NCBI GenBank assembly: GCA_966111775.1
Contig: CBHWBD010000088.1
Coordinates: forward strand, 1 to 19,492
DNA: 19,492 nucleotides
Reading direction: 5' to 3'
Source: Pelomonas sp966111775
GTDB lineage: Bacteria > Pseudomonadota > Gammaproteobacteria > Burkholderiales > Burkholderiaceae_C
Shown here: piece by piece, positions 1 through 7,726 of the stretch
Layout of the letters: each line of letters opens with the position of its first letter
Numbering within the stretch: the stretch's first letter is position 1
The notes under the pieces: generated by a model
Told to the model about the DNA's origin: nothing
Database searches by the model: none
The model's input: only the letters and a program-made list of their open reading frames with translations
Program-made: the position numbers and the translations under genes

Positions 1-421
1 TCGTGGCCGAGACCCCGGTTGCGCTCGTGCCATCGCCGAAGGTCCACGCATAGCTGGCGATGGCCCCTTCGGCGTCGGTACTGCCGGCACCCGAGAAACT
101 CAGGCTCGCGCCCACCTGTCCGCTCGTCGGGCCGCTGATGGCAGCCACCGGCGCCTGGTTGGCCGCCGTGATCACCACGGTCTGCGTCTTGCTGTTGGTC
201 AGGCCTCCCGCATCGGTCACCGTCAAGGTCACCGTGTAGCTGCCTGCTGCGCTGTAGCTCTTCGTGGCCGACACACCGGTTGCGCTGGTACCGTCGCCGA
301 ACGTCCACGCGTAGCTGGCGATGGGACCCTCGGCATCCGTGCTCCCGGCGCCCGAGAAGCTCAGGCTCGCGCCCACCTGCCCGCTCGTCGGGCCGCTGAT
401 GGCAGCCACCGGCGCCTGGTT
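1..421. repeat. Tandem PKD-domain coding repeat, 261 bp period
   Basis: Bases 1-160 and 262-421 align without gaps at an offset of 261 bp (87 codons) and are nearly identical. The first copy shown is cut by the window edge. They encode PKD domains 3 and 4 of the minus-strand surface protein. The stretch covering residues NQAPVAAISGP through the SFSGAGSTDAEG segment is the same in both apart from one substitution visible near its end (GP versus GA). Bases 161-261 are the remainder of the unit and can be compared only with sequence left of the window. More copies may follow there. Confidence 0.9.
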
Positions 422-2770
422 GCCCACGCCTCCCGGCGTCCAGGCCTCCACTTCGACGATGCGCGAGAAGTTGTTCAGCGCACCGGTTACCAGTACTCGA
501 ATACTGGTCGTGCTTACCGGCGCAAATACAAATTGCCGCCACACCTTGTCATTTCCGGTGACGCTGCCGCCGTCCACGTCTACCCATCCGCCGCCATCCC
601 AATATTGGACTTCGAACTGGGTGATGCCGTATGTAGCAAAGGTCAACCCCAGCGTAGGAACCGCCGGCGCGTCGCGATTGTCCTGCAGGGTGAATACGTC
701 AATTTCGCCAATAGTCTGGGCGCCGTTGAAATCAATCTGAACCCAGTCAGGGTAGACGCTGGGCGTAGCATCATTCCACCCCCCGCCGGCACCCCAATTC
801 AAGCCTTTTCTGTCGCCGTTATTGATGGATTCAACCGGATAACGGGTGTCATACACACTGGAGGCAGTCGCAATGCCACCGTTGGCGGCCAATGCCACAT
901 TCGTGGGGATACCCGGAGGCACGCCAACCGTAAACGACGCAGTCTTGACGGAACTCAATCCGTGACTATCCGTCACCGTCAAGGTGACCGTGTACTTGCC
1001 GATGTACTGGTATGTCTTTGCGACACTGGCGCCGGCACCGGTCGTGCCATCACCGAAATCCCAGGCATAGGACACGATGGAGGCATTGGGTGCCGCGCTG
1101 GAAGCATCCGTGAACTGCGCCGCCACACCTGCGACTCCAGCACTCGGCTGAACCGAAAAATTCGCAGTCGGTGCTGAAAATGTCCCTGCCGAAACCACAA
1201 CCTGCTGGGTCGCAGTCGATATCGCACCAAGGGAGTCGGTCACCGTCAACTGGACCGTGTAAGTTCCCGGGTTTGCATAAACCTTCTTGGCTGAAACCCC
1301 GACCGCGGACGTGCCGTCACCAAAATCCCAAGCATAGCTTTTGATGTTGGCTTCAGCATCCGTACTCGCCGAAGCGGAGAACGTCGCGAACACGCCGGCC
1401 TGCAAATTGCCGGGCCCGGTAATGACTGCCACGGGAGGCGTGTTCGGCTGCAGGCAAAGCTCCCAGATGCCGAACATCGCCGAGCCCCTGGAATGGCCGT
1501 ACACCGAGTAGCCGCACCCCGTGGAAGGTGCGAAAGTCGTCAGCCCAAGAGACACGTTCCCCGGGTTTGTGGCCGGCACGCGCACCTCGGTCCACAAGAG
1601 GGTCCTCGTGTCGAACGTCCAAAGATCGTCCAATGCCGCACCGGTAGGCGAAACGCCACCGAACAAGACGACGACTCCGTTCTTCGAGTCGAAATACATC
1701 TGCCCGTAGCTGCGTGCGCTCGGGCCAACCGCTCCGGTGACTTCCGTCCAACTATTGGTTGCAGGGTCGTACAGCCACGTGTCGTTCAAATAGGTGCTGT
1801 TGATGCAGCGCACCGACTGCCGGTCGTAACACACCCCTCCAAACAGCACGAATTGACGACTGAAGGCGTCGTAGACAAACTGATTCTCGATCTGGCCGCG
1901 AGGTTCAGGCGAAGTACCTTGACCCGCAGGAATTGCAAGCGTGAACTGTTTGGTCGAGAAATCCAGCTTATACAGTGCGTTATCGTTGCTAGCCCCTCCG
2001 AACATATAGGCATTGGCACCGTCACCGGCGAACCCCGTGCTTTTGTGATCGGTGGGTTCCAATCCGGTATAGCCCCAGTGACGCGCCATCAGCTTGGTGT
2101 ATTGCCCAGTACTCAGGGAGTATGACCAAGCGCCGTTTCCGAAGTCCGCGTAGACGGTATAGGCCGCACCGGCGGTGATCCCGATATCGCGGTCCAACAC
2201 CAGCGTCTTGAGGGCCGCGTCGTAGGAGAGGACCGTGGCAGTAGCGCTGCCACCCTTCTGCACGAGCCAATCCTTGTAGTAGTCATTCGTCGTGGCCGGC
2301 AACGTGGCATCTACCACCGTCGTACCCGTCGAACCTGCACCCGCAGAGCGCGTATAAACCTGCTGGCTGCCACACCGGTATCCACTCCCACCATTCCAAA
2401 GCCAGAAATAGTTGTTGATGGGATCAAATACCACGCCACTTTCGTCCGAGCCATTGGGTCGATCGAACGAAGTCATGCCCGCGCAACTGTTGCTCTGATC
2501 GAGCATCGTCCATGACTTGGCAACTGGATCAAACGTCCAGACGTCGTTGAGATAGCTTCCGCCGCCGGCCCCGCCCCACAAAACCGCCTGATTGAGCGAG
2601 TCCGCCCACGTCATGGCGCTCCACTCGCGCCATTGCGGCGCATTGGTGGTGGAAATCTGACGCCAAGTAGCAATGAATTCCGCAGCGCGCGCGTCGTTGG
2701 TCGCAAGGCCCGCCGAACTGATGCAAGCACCGAGCAATACCGCGAGCAGCCGGTGATGAAAGACACGCAT
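1..2770 (-). CDS. Secreted kelch / PKD / F5-8C multidomain protein (C-terminus outside window)
   Basis: Open from an ATG at 2770 to the window edge without a stop: 923 codons, no C-terminus. The start has GAGG five bases upstream (2776-2779). The N-terminus has a short basic stretch and a hydrophobic core. Cleavage could follow the AGLA at about residue 23, or a weak lipobox LGAC could make Cys16 a lipoprotein anchor. Residues about 45-440 form kelch-type beta-propeller blades, with repeats such as LNDVWTFDP (74-82), YMFGGAS (255-261), FVLFGG (307-312), LNDTWLYDP (328-336), VVLFGG (367-372) and LDDLWTFD (380-387). PKD domains follow at about 444-527 and 533-616 (WDFGDGT at 481 and 570). An F5/8C discoidin-like domain lies at about 624-778. 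Two more PKD domains start at 784 and 871 (WTFGDGT at 822 and 909). Kelch and discoidin folds usually bind carbohydrate or protein; PKD domains are extracellular spacers. It follows the glycan operon, so a glycan-binding surface protein or exported cargo is plausible but inferred. No enzymatic residues are evident. Confidence 0.9.
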   Translation of the reverse strand, partial: MRVFHHRLLAVLLGACISSAGLATNDARAAEFIATWRQISTTNAPQWREWSAMTWADSLNQAVLWGGAGGGSYLNDVWTFDPVAKSWTMLDQSNSCAGMTSFDRPNGSDESGVVFDPINNYFWLWNGGSGYRCGSQQVYTRSAGAGSTGTTVVDATLPATTNDYYKDWLVQKGGSATATVLSYDAALKTLVLDRDIGITAGAAYTVYADFGNGAWSYSLSTGQYTKLMARHWGYTGLEPTDHKSTGFAGDGANAYMFGGASNDNALYKLDFSTKQFTLAIPAGQGTSPEPRGQIENQFVYDAFSRQFVLFGGVCYDRQSVRCINSTYLNDTWLYDPATNSWTEVTGAVGPSARSYGQMYFDSKNGVVVLFGGVSPTGAALDDLWTFDTRTLLWTEVRVPATNPGNVSLGLTTFAPSTGCGYSVYGHSRGSAMFGIWELCLQPNTPPVAVITGPGNLQAGVFATFSASASTDAEANIKSYAWDFGDGTSAVGVSAKKVYANPGTYTVQLTVTDSLGAISTATQQVVVSAGTFSAPTANFSVQPSAGVAGVAAQFTDASSAAPNASIVSYAWDFGDGTTGAGASVAKTYQYIGKYTVTLTVTDSHGLSSVKTASFTVGVPPGIPTNVALAANGGIATASSVYDTRYPVESINNGDRKGLNWGAGGGWNDATPSVYPDWVQIDFNGAQTIGEIDVFTLQDNRDAPAVPTLGLTFATYGITQFEVQYWDGGGWVDVDGGSVTGNDKVWRQFVFAPVSTTSIRVLVTGALNNFSRIVEVEAWTPGGVGNQAPVAAISGPTSGQVGASLSFSGAGSTDAEGPIASYAWTFGDGTSATGVSATKSYSAAGSYTVTLTVTDAGGLTNSKTQTVVITAANQAPVAAISGPTSGQVGASLSFSGAGSTDAEGAIASYAWTFGDGTSATGVSAT

Positions 2771-3005
2771 GGGAGCCTCAACCAAGATATCTAAGAAAAA
2801 CGTCAGTGCTTCACCATGAAGCGCAAGTTCACGGGAGCCTTCTTTTTGTTGTGCGCGGGACATGAAACGGCCTCGCCATGAGGTGACCCGCTAACACACG
2901 GACGCTACCTGTACATTTCGCAGCTTGAAACCCCGTGATCTCGCGTTGCGCTGAGGCCCGGTTCGCGACAGCCGCCCGCCTGGCGATCCCTTCGCCTGCA
3001 CGCAG
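2771..3005. other. Intergenic gap between glycan operon and kelch/PKD gene
   Basis: This 235 bp stretch separates the acyltransferase stop from the surface-protein start. The half next to the surface-protein gene is clearly more A/T-rich than the operon. It holds the surface-protein ribosome binding site and a second copy of the same octamer AGGCTCCC (minus strand, 2833-2840). That second copy is followed at once by GTG and a nine-residue open frame ending at 2803. I find no convincing -35/-10 pair, sigma-54 element or T-tailed terminator on the minus strand. A five-base-pair hairpin sits at 2982-2996, just after the acyltransferase stop, without a T tract. Whether the surface protein is transcribed from its own promoter or by read-through is unresolved. 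Confidence 0.5.
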
Positions 3006-4937
3006 TCACCGGAGGAGACCGGGCCCAGCCGCAGTTGCGGTCGTCTTGACCTCCAGCAACCGCAGCACGGCGGGGGCGACTTTTGCGGCGCCCCTCATGC
3101 TGAGGTGGTTGTCGTCGAAGTACAGGCTGGCATCTCCCTCCAACACCTGACAACGCGGGCCACCGCACAGCAACGGGCCCAGCTCGACGCGTTCGGCTTG
3201 CCCATCAGCGGTCAGCCGCTGCAGCAGAGCCAGCGACTCGGCCTGCCGGATGCGGTAGTCGGCCGCCATCTGGCCCTGCGCGGCCGGCTCGTCTCCGCGT
3301 CGCCAGCGCAGGGCAAGCGCCGCAGGAACGGGATAGCGATAGGTCGGCACCGGGTCCAGCAGCAGCACCTGCTTGCCCGCCTCGCGCAGCCGTTTCACGC
3401 TGCTGGCCAGGCCGGCTTCGAAGGCCGCAGCGCCCCTGGCGTTCAGATAGAACTCGTAGCGCGCCACCAGCAGCACCGTGTCGACGCTGGCGTCCTGGCT
3501 CAGGCGCTCGACGAAGCCGCGGTTGACCTCGGCACAGCGCGGGCGGCCCGGGGGCGTGTAGTCCAGCGCCGGCGGGCAGCTGGAGCCGGTCAGCTCGGCG
3601 ATGCGGCGGTCCGTGGCCTGGTCACCGAGCGCGCGGGCGATCTCCACGCCATGGCTGTCGCCCCAGACGGCCAGGGTCTTGCCGGCGGTCTCGGGCCCGA
3701 ACAGGCAGCGGGCGTCGTAGTCCAGCCAGCGATTGCCGCTCGAATGGCAGCGCTTGCGGTCGGCGCTGAAGTCGGAGGCGCCAGCGCGCAACACCGCATC
3801 CCGCCCTGGCTGCGCGGCGCGGTGGTCCGCGGCTGCGGTCAGGGTCCAGGCCGTCGCCAGGCTGGTCACGATGGTCGAAGCGCCCGCCATCAGCATGACG
3901 GGCTGGGCCAGCCTGGACTGGCGCACCGGCGCTTCCACCCAGCGCAGCGAGGCCCAGGCCAGCAGCACGGACAGCACGACAGCCAGGGCCGCCTGCACGG
4001 GCGTGGGCTGGTCCAGCACAAGGTGGCGGGTCAGCACCAGCACCGGCCAGTGCCACAGATAGAGGGAAAAGGAATGCGCGCCAATCCAGCGCAGCGGTGC
4101 GACCGACAGCCAGCGCGTTGCCAGCGCCCGGCGCGAGTCGCCCACCCAGATCAGCGTCGCCGTCGCCAGGCAGGGCCAAAGCGCCGCAGGCCCGGGGAAG
4201 GCATGGTCGGCGCGCATCAGCAGCAGCGCGGCCACGAGGGCGGCCAGGGCCGCCCCGCCCACCGCCTGATCGAGCCAAGCCGGCCGTGCGGAAGCTTCAG
4301 GCTCGCGGCTCATCCACCAGGCCAGGCCGGAGCCGATCATCAGCTCGAAAGTGCGCGCCGGTGCCGCGAAGAAGGCCCATTCGGGGTCGTAGGGCATCAG
4401 CCTGAGGCACCAGGCCAGCGAGGCCAGACCCACCAGCAGCAGGGCTACGCCGATGCGGCGCGGCGCGAAGCGCCACAGCAGGGCCAGCAGCGGCGGGAAG
4501 AGGATGTAGTACTGCTCCTCCACCGCCAGCGACCAGGTGTGCAGCAGCGGCTTCAGCTCGGCCGCGCCTTCGAAGTAGCCGGTGGTGCGGTAGAGCTCGA
4601 TGTTGGAGGCGAACAGGCCCGTGGCTCCCAGCAGCCGCGCGAACTCGCGCAGGGCGGCCGGCTCCAGCAACAGCAGACAGGCCGGCGCGACCAGGGCGAG
4701 CATCGCGAACAGCGCCGGGAAGATGCGCCGGATGCGCGCGGCATAGAAGGCGCCGATGCTGTAGCTGCCTGTCGCCAAGCGCTGCAGCAGCAGCGTCGTG
4801 ATCAGATAGCCCGAGATGACGAAGAAGACGTCGACACCGACGAAGCCGCCGGGCAGCAGTGACGGCCAGGCGTGGAAGACCACGACCGGCATGATCGCCA
4901 GGGCCCGCAGTCCCTCGATGTCGGGCCGGAACTTCAC
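3006..4937 (-). CDS. Acyltransferase-3 (OafA/YrhL type) fused to SGNH domain; glycan O-acetylase
   Basis: A protein of 643 residues that probably transfers acetyl groups from the cytoplasm onto a glycan at the membrane. The N-terminal half (about 1-360) is a multi-pass acyltransferase-3 domain. It starts with the typical RPDIEGLRALA followed by FHAW (R11, H22), then GGFVGVDVFFVISGYLIT (30-47), FYAARIRRIFPA (64-75) and WSLAVEEQYY (135-144). The C-terminal half (about 415-630) is a periplasmic SGNH/GDSL-like domain, with GDSHG at 426-430 (Ser428 nucleophile) and DDNH at 608-611 for the Asp-His pair. This is the full OafA-like two-domain architecture and length. The start is a GTG, chosen because the family N-terminal motif begins three residues later. 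It lies 7 bp after the aminotransferase stop and has no strong Shine-Dalgarno, which suggests translational coupling. Last gene of the operon. The acyl group and acceptor sugar cannot be read from sequence. Confidence 0.93.
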   Translation of the reverse strand: MKFRPDIEGLRALAIMPVVVFHAWPSLLPGGFVGVDVFFVISGYLITTLLLQRLATGSYSIGAFYAARIRRIFPALFAMLALVAPACLLLLEPAALREFARLLGATGLFASNIELYRTTGYFEGAAELKPLLHTWSLAVEEQYYILFPPLLALLWRFAPRRIGVALLLVGLASLAWCLRLMPYDPEWAFFAAPARTFELMIGSGLAWWMSREPEASARPAWLDQAVGGAALAALVAALLLMRADHAFPGPAALWPCLATATLIWVGDSRRALATRWLSVAPLRWIGAHSFSLYLWHWPVLVLTRHLVLDQPTPVQAALAVVLSVLLAWASLRWVEAPVRQSRLAQPVMLMAGASTIVTSLATAWTLTAAADHRAAQPGRDAVLRAGASDFSADRKRCHSSGNRWLDYDARCLFGPETAGKTLAVWGDSHGVEIARALGDQATDRRIAELTGSSCPPALDYTPPGRPRCAEVNRGFVERLSQDASVDTVLLVARYEFYLNARGAAAFEAGLASSVKRLREAGKQVLLLDPVPTYRYPVPAALALRWRRGDEPAAQGQMAADYRIRQAESLALLQRLTADGQAERVELGPLLCGGPRCQVLEGDASLYFDDNHLSMRGAAKVAPAVLRLLEVKTTATAAGPGLLR

Positions 4938-4944
4938 GTGGGGG

Positions 4945-6042
4945 TCAGGCCAGCGCTTGGGCGAGCGCGGCGACGACCTGGTCCTGCTGCTCCTCGGTAA
5001 GGTCGGCGCTCATGGGCAGGCTCATGACGCGAGCCGCCGCGGCGACGCTGTGCGGGCAGTCCTCGGGCTTGCCGTATTTGGCATAGGCGGGCTGGTGGTG
5101 CAGCGGGCGCGGGTAGTGCACGGCGGTCGGGACGCCGGCCTCCTTGAGCTTGGCCTGCACGGCCTCGCGGTTGTCGACGAAGACGGTGTATTGCGCCCAG
5201 ACACAGTCCCGGTCCGGCCGCACGGCCAGCAGTTGCAGGCCCGGGATGGCGGCGCTGAGCTTGGCGCGGTAGGCATCGCCCAGCTCCAGGCGGCGGCGCA
5301 CTTCCCACTCGAAGCGGTCCAGCTTGCCCAGCACGACGGCGCATTGCAGCGTGTCCATGCGGCCGCCGACGCCGATGCGCGTGTGCAGATAGCGCTGGCT
5401 CTGGCCGTGGGTGCGGATCTCGCGGCAGGCCTGTGCCAGCTTGTCGTCATTGGTGAAGATGGCGCCGCCGTCGCCATAGCAGCCGAGCGGCTTGCTGGGG
5501 AAGAAGCTGGTGCAGCCGAAGGTGGAGGTGTTGCAGCTCTTCCTGGCTTGATAGCTGGCGCCGAAGCTCTGGGCGGCGTCCTCGATGACGGCCAGGCCAT
5601 GCTGGGCGGCAATGGCGTTGATGGCGTCCATGTCCGCCACCTGGCCATACAGACTGACCGGCATGATGGCCTTGGTCCTGGGCGTGATGGCGGCTTCGAT
5701 CAGGGTCGGGTCGATGTTGGCCGTGTCGGGCTGGATGTCGACGAAGACCGGCACGCCCCCCGCCAGCACGATCATCTCGGCCGTGGCGGCGAAGGTGAAG
5801 GGGCTGGTGATGACCTCGTCGCCGGGCTGCAGGTCCAGGGCCATCAGGCAGATCAGCAGGGCCTCGGTGCCGCTGGCGACGCTGATGCAGTGCCTGGAGC
5901 CGGTGTAGGCGGTCAGCGCCGCTTCCATCTCCTTGACCTCGGGGCCGAGGATGTACTGGCCGTGGTCCAGCACCTTCTGGATGCGGGCGTTGATGTTGTC
6001 GCGCAGGGCCGCGTACTGGCTCTTGAGGTCGATGAAGTCCAT
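4945..6042 (-). CDS. wlbC: DegT/DnrJ/EryC1 aminotransferase, WlbC/WbpE-like (UDP-3-oxo-GlcNAcA 3-aminotransferase)
   Basis: A PLP-dependent sugar aminotransferase of 365 residues, the normal family length. It should convert the 3-keto product of the WlbA-like oxidase to UDP-2-acetamido-3-amino-2,3-dideoxy-glucuronate, with glutamate as amino donor. Visible motifs are SGTEA (57-61) in the phosphate/PLP pocket, IEDAAQSFGA (153-162) with Asp155 for the pyridine nitrogen, and FFPSKPLGCYGDGGA (180-194) with Lys184 as the Schiff-base lysine. The C-terminal VHYPRPLHHQPAY segment is typical of this subfamily. The ATG overlaps the acetyltransferase stop by one base (TGATG), so the two are translationally coupled. 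The assignment rests on the sequence and on direct adjacency to WlbA- and WlbB-like genes in the same order as in the Bordetella wlb locus. The exact substrate is inferred from that context. Confidence 0.92.
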   Translation of the reverse strand: MDFIDLKSQYAALRDNINARIQKVLDHGQYILGPEVKEMEAALTAYTGSRHCISVASGTEALLICLMALDLQPGDEVITSPFTFAATAEMIVLAGGVPVFVDIQPDTANIDPTLIEAAITPRTKAIMPVSLYGQVADMDAINAIAAQHGLAVIEDAAQSFGASYQARKSCNTSTFGCTSFFPSKPLGCYGDGGAIFTNDDKLAQACREIRTHGQSQRYLHTRIGVGGRMDTLQCAVVLGKLDRFEWEVRRRLELGDAYRAKLSAAIPGLQLLAVRPDRDCVWAQYTVFVDNREAVQAKLKEAGVPTAVHYPRPLHHQPAYAKYGKPEDCPHSVAAAARVMSLPMSADLTEEQQDQVVAALAQALA

Positions 6043-6623
6043 CAGATGATCTCCAGGCGATTGCCGCTCAGACGGTAGCGGTCGCCGGTGTGGGGGCAGG
6101 TGGCGTCGACGGGCTGTTCGCTGGCGACGGGCAGTTCAAGGCGCTCGCCGAAACGGCTCATCCAGCCGATCTGCTTGGCGGGCACGCCCACCATCAGCGC
6201 GAAGTCGGGCACGTCACGGTTGATGACGGCGCCGGCGCCGATGAAGGCGTAGCGGCCCACCGTCGTGCCGCAAACTATTGTTGAATTGGCACCCAGCGTG
6301 GCGCCCTGCTTCACCAGGGTGCGGCGGTACTCGTCCTTGCGCGTGACGGCCGAGCGCGGGTTGTAGACATTGGTGAACACCATGCTGGGGCCGCAGAACA
6401 CGTCGTCCTCCAGCGTCACGGCGTCATAGACGGACACGTTGTTCTGGATCTTGACGTTGTTGCCGATGCTGACGTCGTTGCCGACGAAGACGTTCTGGCC
6501 GAAGGAACACTTGGCGCCGATGCGGGCGCCGGCGCTGATATGCACGAAATGCCAGACGCGGCAATCCGCGCCGAGCTGAGCGCCTTCGTCGACGATGGCC
6601 GAGGCGTGGATGGTCGTCGCCAT
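6042..6623 (-). CDS. wlbB: Left-handed beta-helix N-acetyltransferase, WlbB/WbpD-like
   Basis: A cytoplasmic acyltransferase of 193 residues, expected to transfer acetyl from acetyl-CoA to the 3-amino group of UDP-2-acetamido-3-amino-2,3-dideoxy-glucuronate, giving the 2,3-diacetamido sugar. The hexapeptide-repeat pattern of a left-handed beta-helix runs from about residue 4 to 75 (ARIGAKCSFGQNVFVGNDVS) and again at 107-148. Between them is the subfamily loop FTNVYNPRSAVTRKDEYR (83-100), which contains the conserved Asn85 and the basic stretch typical of WbpD/WlbB. The helix ends with VGVPAKQIGWMSRFGE, as expected. The ATG at 6623 follows the oxidoreductase stop by 2 bp. The end overlaps the aminotransferase start by one base. 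A much longer open frame continues upstream of this ATG, but it is out of frame with the real neighbouring genes and is not coding. Confidence 0.93.
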   Translation of the reverse strand: MATTIHASAIVDEGAQLGADCRVWHFVHISAGARIGAKCSFGQNVFVGNDVSIGNNVKIQNNVSVYDAVTLEDDVFCGPSMVFTNVYNPRSAVTRKDEYRRTLVKQGATLGANSTIVCGTTVGRYAFIGAGAVINRDVPDFALMVGVPAKQIGWMSRFGERLELPVASEQPVDATCPHTGDRYRLSGNRLEII

Positions 6624-6625
6624 GA

Positions 6626-7696
6626 TCAGTAGGCCAGCGGCAGGTTGATGCGCTTGCCGTCGCGGGCGCTCATGTAAAGGGCGATCAGCAGCTCCAGCGA
6701 CTTCAGGCCCTCGCGGCCGTCGGTCTCGGGATGGGCCTCGCCGCGCAGCGTCTTGATGACGTTGTCGTAGTACAGCGGATGGCCAAAGCCATAGACCGAG
6801 GTGGTCTGGTAGCTGGCGTCCTTGATGAGGTCGTCCATGTCGTGCGGCGCCTCGAACTCCCAGTGCTGGATCTCGTTGACGGCCAGGCCGCCGACGCGCA
6901 CCGAGCCCTTCTCGCCCAGCAAGGTGATGGAGCCTTCCAGGTTCTTGGGATAGGTCAGCATGCTGACGTTGACCGTGCCCATGGCACCGTTGCGCCACTT
7001 CAGCGCGGCCACGCCGCTGTCCTCGACCTCGATGTTGCGGGCCAGCGTGCCGGTGTAGGCCATGACGCTTTCGACCGGGCCGCAGATCCAGTCCAGCAGG
7101 TCGACGTAGTGGCTGGCCTGGTTCATGAAGGCGCCGCCGTCGAACTCCCAGGTGCCGCGCCATTCGGCGCTGTCGTAATAGCTCTGCGGGCGCGTCCAGA
7201 AGACGTTGACGGCGATGTTGTAGAGGCGACCGAAGCGGCCCTCGGCAACGGCGCGCTTGAGCAGCTGCAGCGTCGGGTTGCGGCGGTTCTGCTTGACGAC
7301 GAAGAGGCGCACGCCGGCGTCGTCGCAGGCCTTGACCATGGCCAGACCGTCCTGCCAGCGCGTGGCCATGGGCTTCTCGGTCATCACGTCGATGCCGGCG
7401 GCGGCGACCTCGATGGCCTGGCGGGGATGCAGGCCGCTGGGCGTCGTCAGCACGACGCAGTCGATGCGCAGTTCGCCCTTCGCGGCCAGCAACTCGGTCA
7501 GCGACGCAAAGCCGCGCGCGCCGGTCTTGGCGACGGCGGCCTGCAGCGCGGTGGCATCGGTATCGCACACCGCCACGAGTTCGGCGCGCTCGGCGTGCTT
7601 CTTGATCGCCTCGATGTGGTTCTGCGCAATGCGGCCGCAGCCGATCAGCGCAAAGCGGACCAGGCGGCCGGTGACGGGAGGACGGGGCTGTTGCAT
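6626..7696 (-). CDS. wlbA: Gfo/Idh/MocA oxidoreductase, WlbA/WbpB-like (UDP-GlcNAcA 3-dehydrogenase)
   Basis: A protein of 356 residues with an N-terminal Rossmann fold and a C-terminal Gfo/Idh/MocA domain. In the WlbA/WbpB family it oxidises C3 of UDP-N-acetylglucosaminuronate using NAD. The dinucleotide motif GCGRIA is at 19-24. The catalytic motif EKPMAT starts at 107 (Lys108). NRRN (137-140) and FWTRPQSYYD (166-175) are characteristic of the WlbA group. GGAFMNQASHYVDLLDW (187-203) carries the conserved His196, with Asn192 at the position four residues before it. I chose the ATG at 7696 over an in-frame GTG at 7705, because AGGTG lies six bases before the ATG and the GTG is part of that ribosome binding site. 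A 30 bp gap separates it from the flippase upstream; it is followed at 2 bp by the acetyltransferase. Confidence 0.92.
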   Translation of the reverse strand: MQQPRPPVTGRLVRFALIGCGRIAQNHIEAIKKHAERAELVAVCDTDATALQAAVAKTGARGFASLTELLAAKGELRIDCVVLTTPSGLHPRQAIEVAAAGIDVMTEKPMATRWQDGLAMVKACDDAGVRLFVVKQNRRNPTLQLLKRAVAEGRFGRLYNIAVNVFWTRPQSYYDSAEWRGTWEFDGGAFMNQASHYVDLLDWICGPVESVMAYTGTLARNIEVEDSGVAALKWRNGAMGTVNVSMLTYPKNLEGSITLLGEKGSVRVGGLAVNEIQHWEFEAPHDMDDLIKDASYQTTSVYGFGHPLYYDNVIKTLRGEAHPETDGREGLKSLELLIALYMSARDGKRINLPLAY

Positions 7697-7702
7697 GCGG
7701 TT

Positions 7703-7707
7703 CACCT
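7703..7707 (-). promoter_or_regulatory. Ribosome binding site deciding the wlbA-like start
   Basis: On the minus strand this site reads AGGTG, six bases before the ATG at 7696. The possible GTG start at 7705 lies inside the same element, so the downstream ATG is preferred. It sits in one of the few non-overlapping junctions of the operon, so this cistron may start translation independently of the flippase. Confidence 0.6.
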
Positions 7708-7726
7708 GTAGATTGTCTGTGTCGGT

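Noticed and set aside
533..1177. Plus-strand frame of 214 codons in the PKD/discoidin region
   Set aside because: The minus strand is continuously open here with WDFGDGT PKD motifs and a discoidin domain; the plus-strand product matches nothing I recognise.
2815..2880. Short plus-strand frame beginning MKRKFTGAFF, looking like a small signal-bearing peptide
   Set aside because: Only 21 codons, no clear ribosome binding site, and inside the leader region of the minus-strand surface-protein gene.
2982..2996. Hairpin GGCGA/TCGCC after the acyltransferase stop as a possible terminator
   Set aside because: Only five base pairs and followed by a GC-rich stretch on the minus strand without a T run, so not a supported Rho-independent terminator.
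3105..4862. Long plus-strand open frame opposite the acyltransferase (585 codons)
   Set aside because: Its translation is Gln/Arg/Gly/Ala-rich low-complexity without any domain, whereas the minus strand carries a complete acyltransferase-SGNH protein. Long antisense frames are expected at this GC content.
4816..6078. Plus-strand open frame of 420 codons opposite the aminotransferase
   Set aside because: Antisense shadow; the minus-strand DegT protein has all catalytic motifs.
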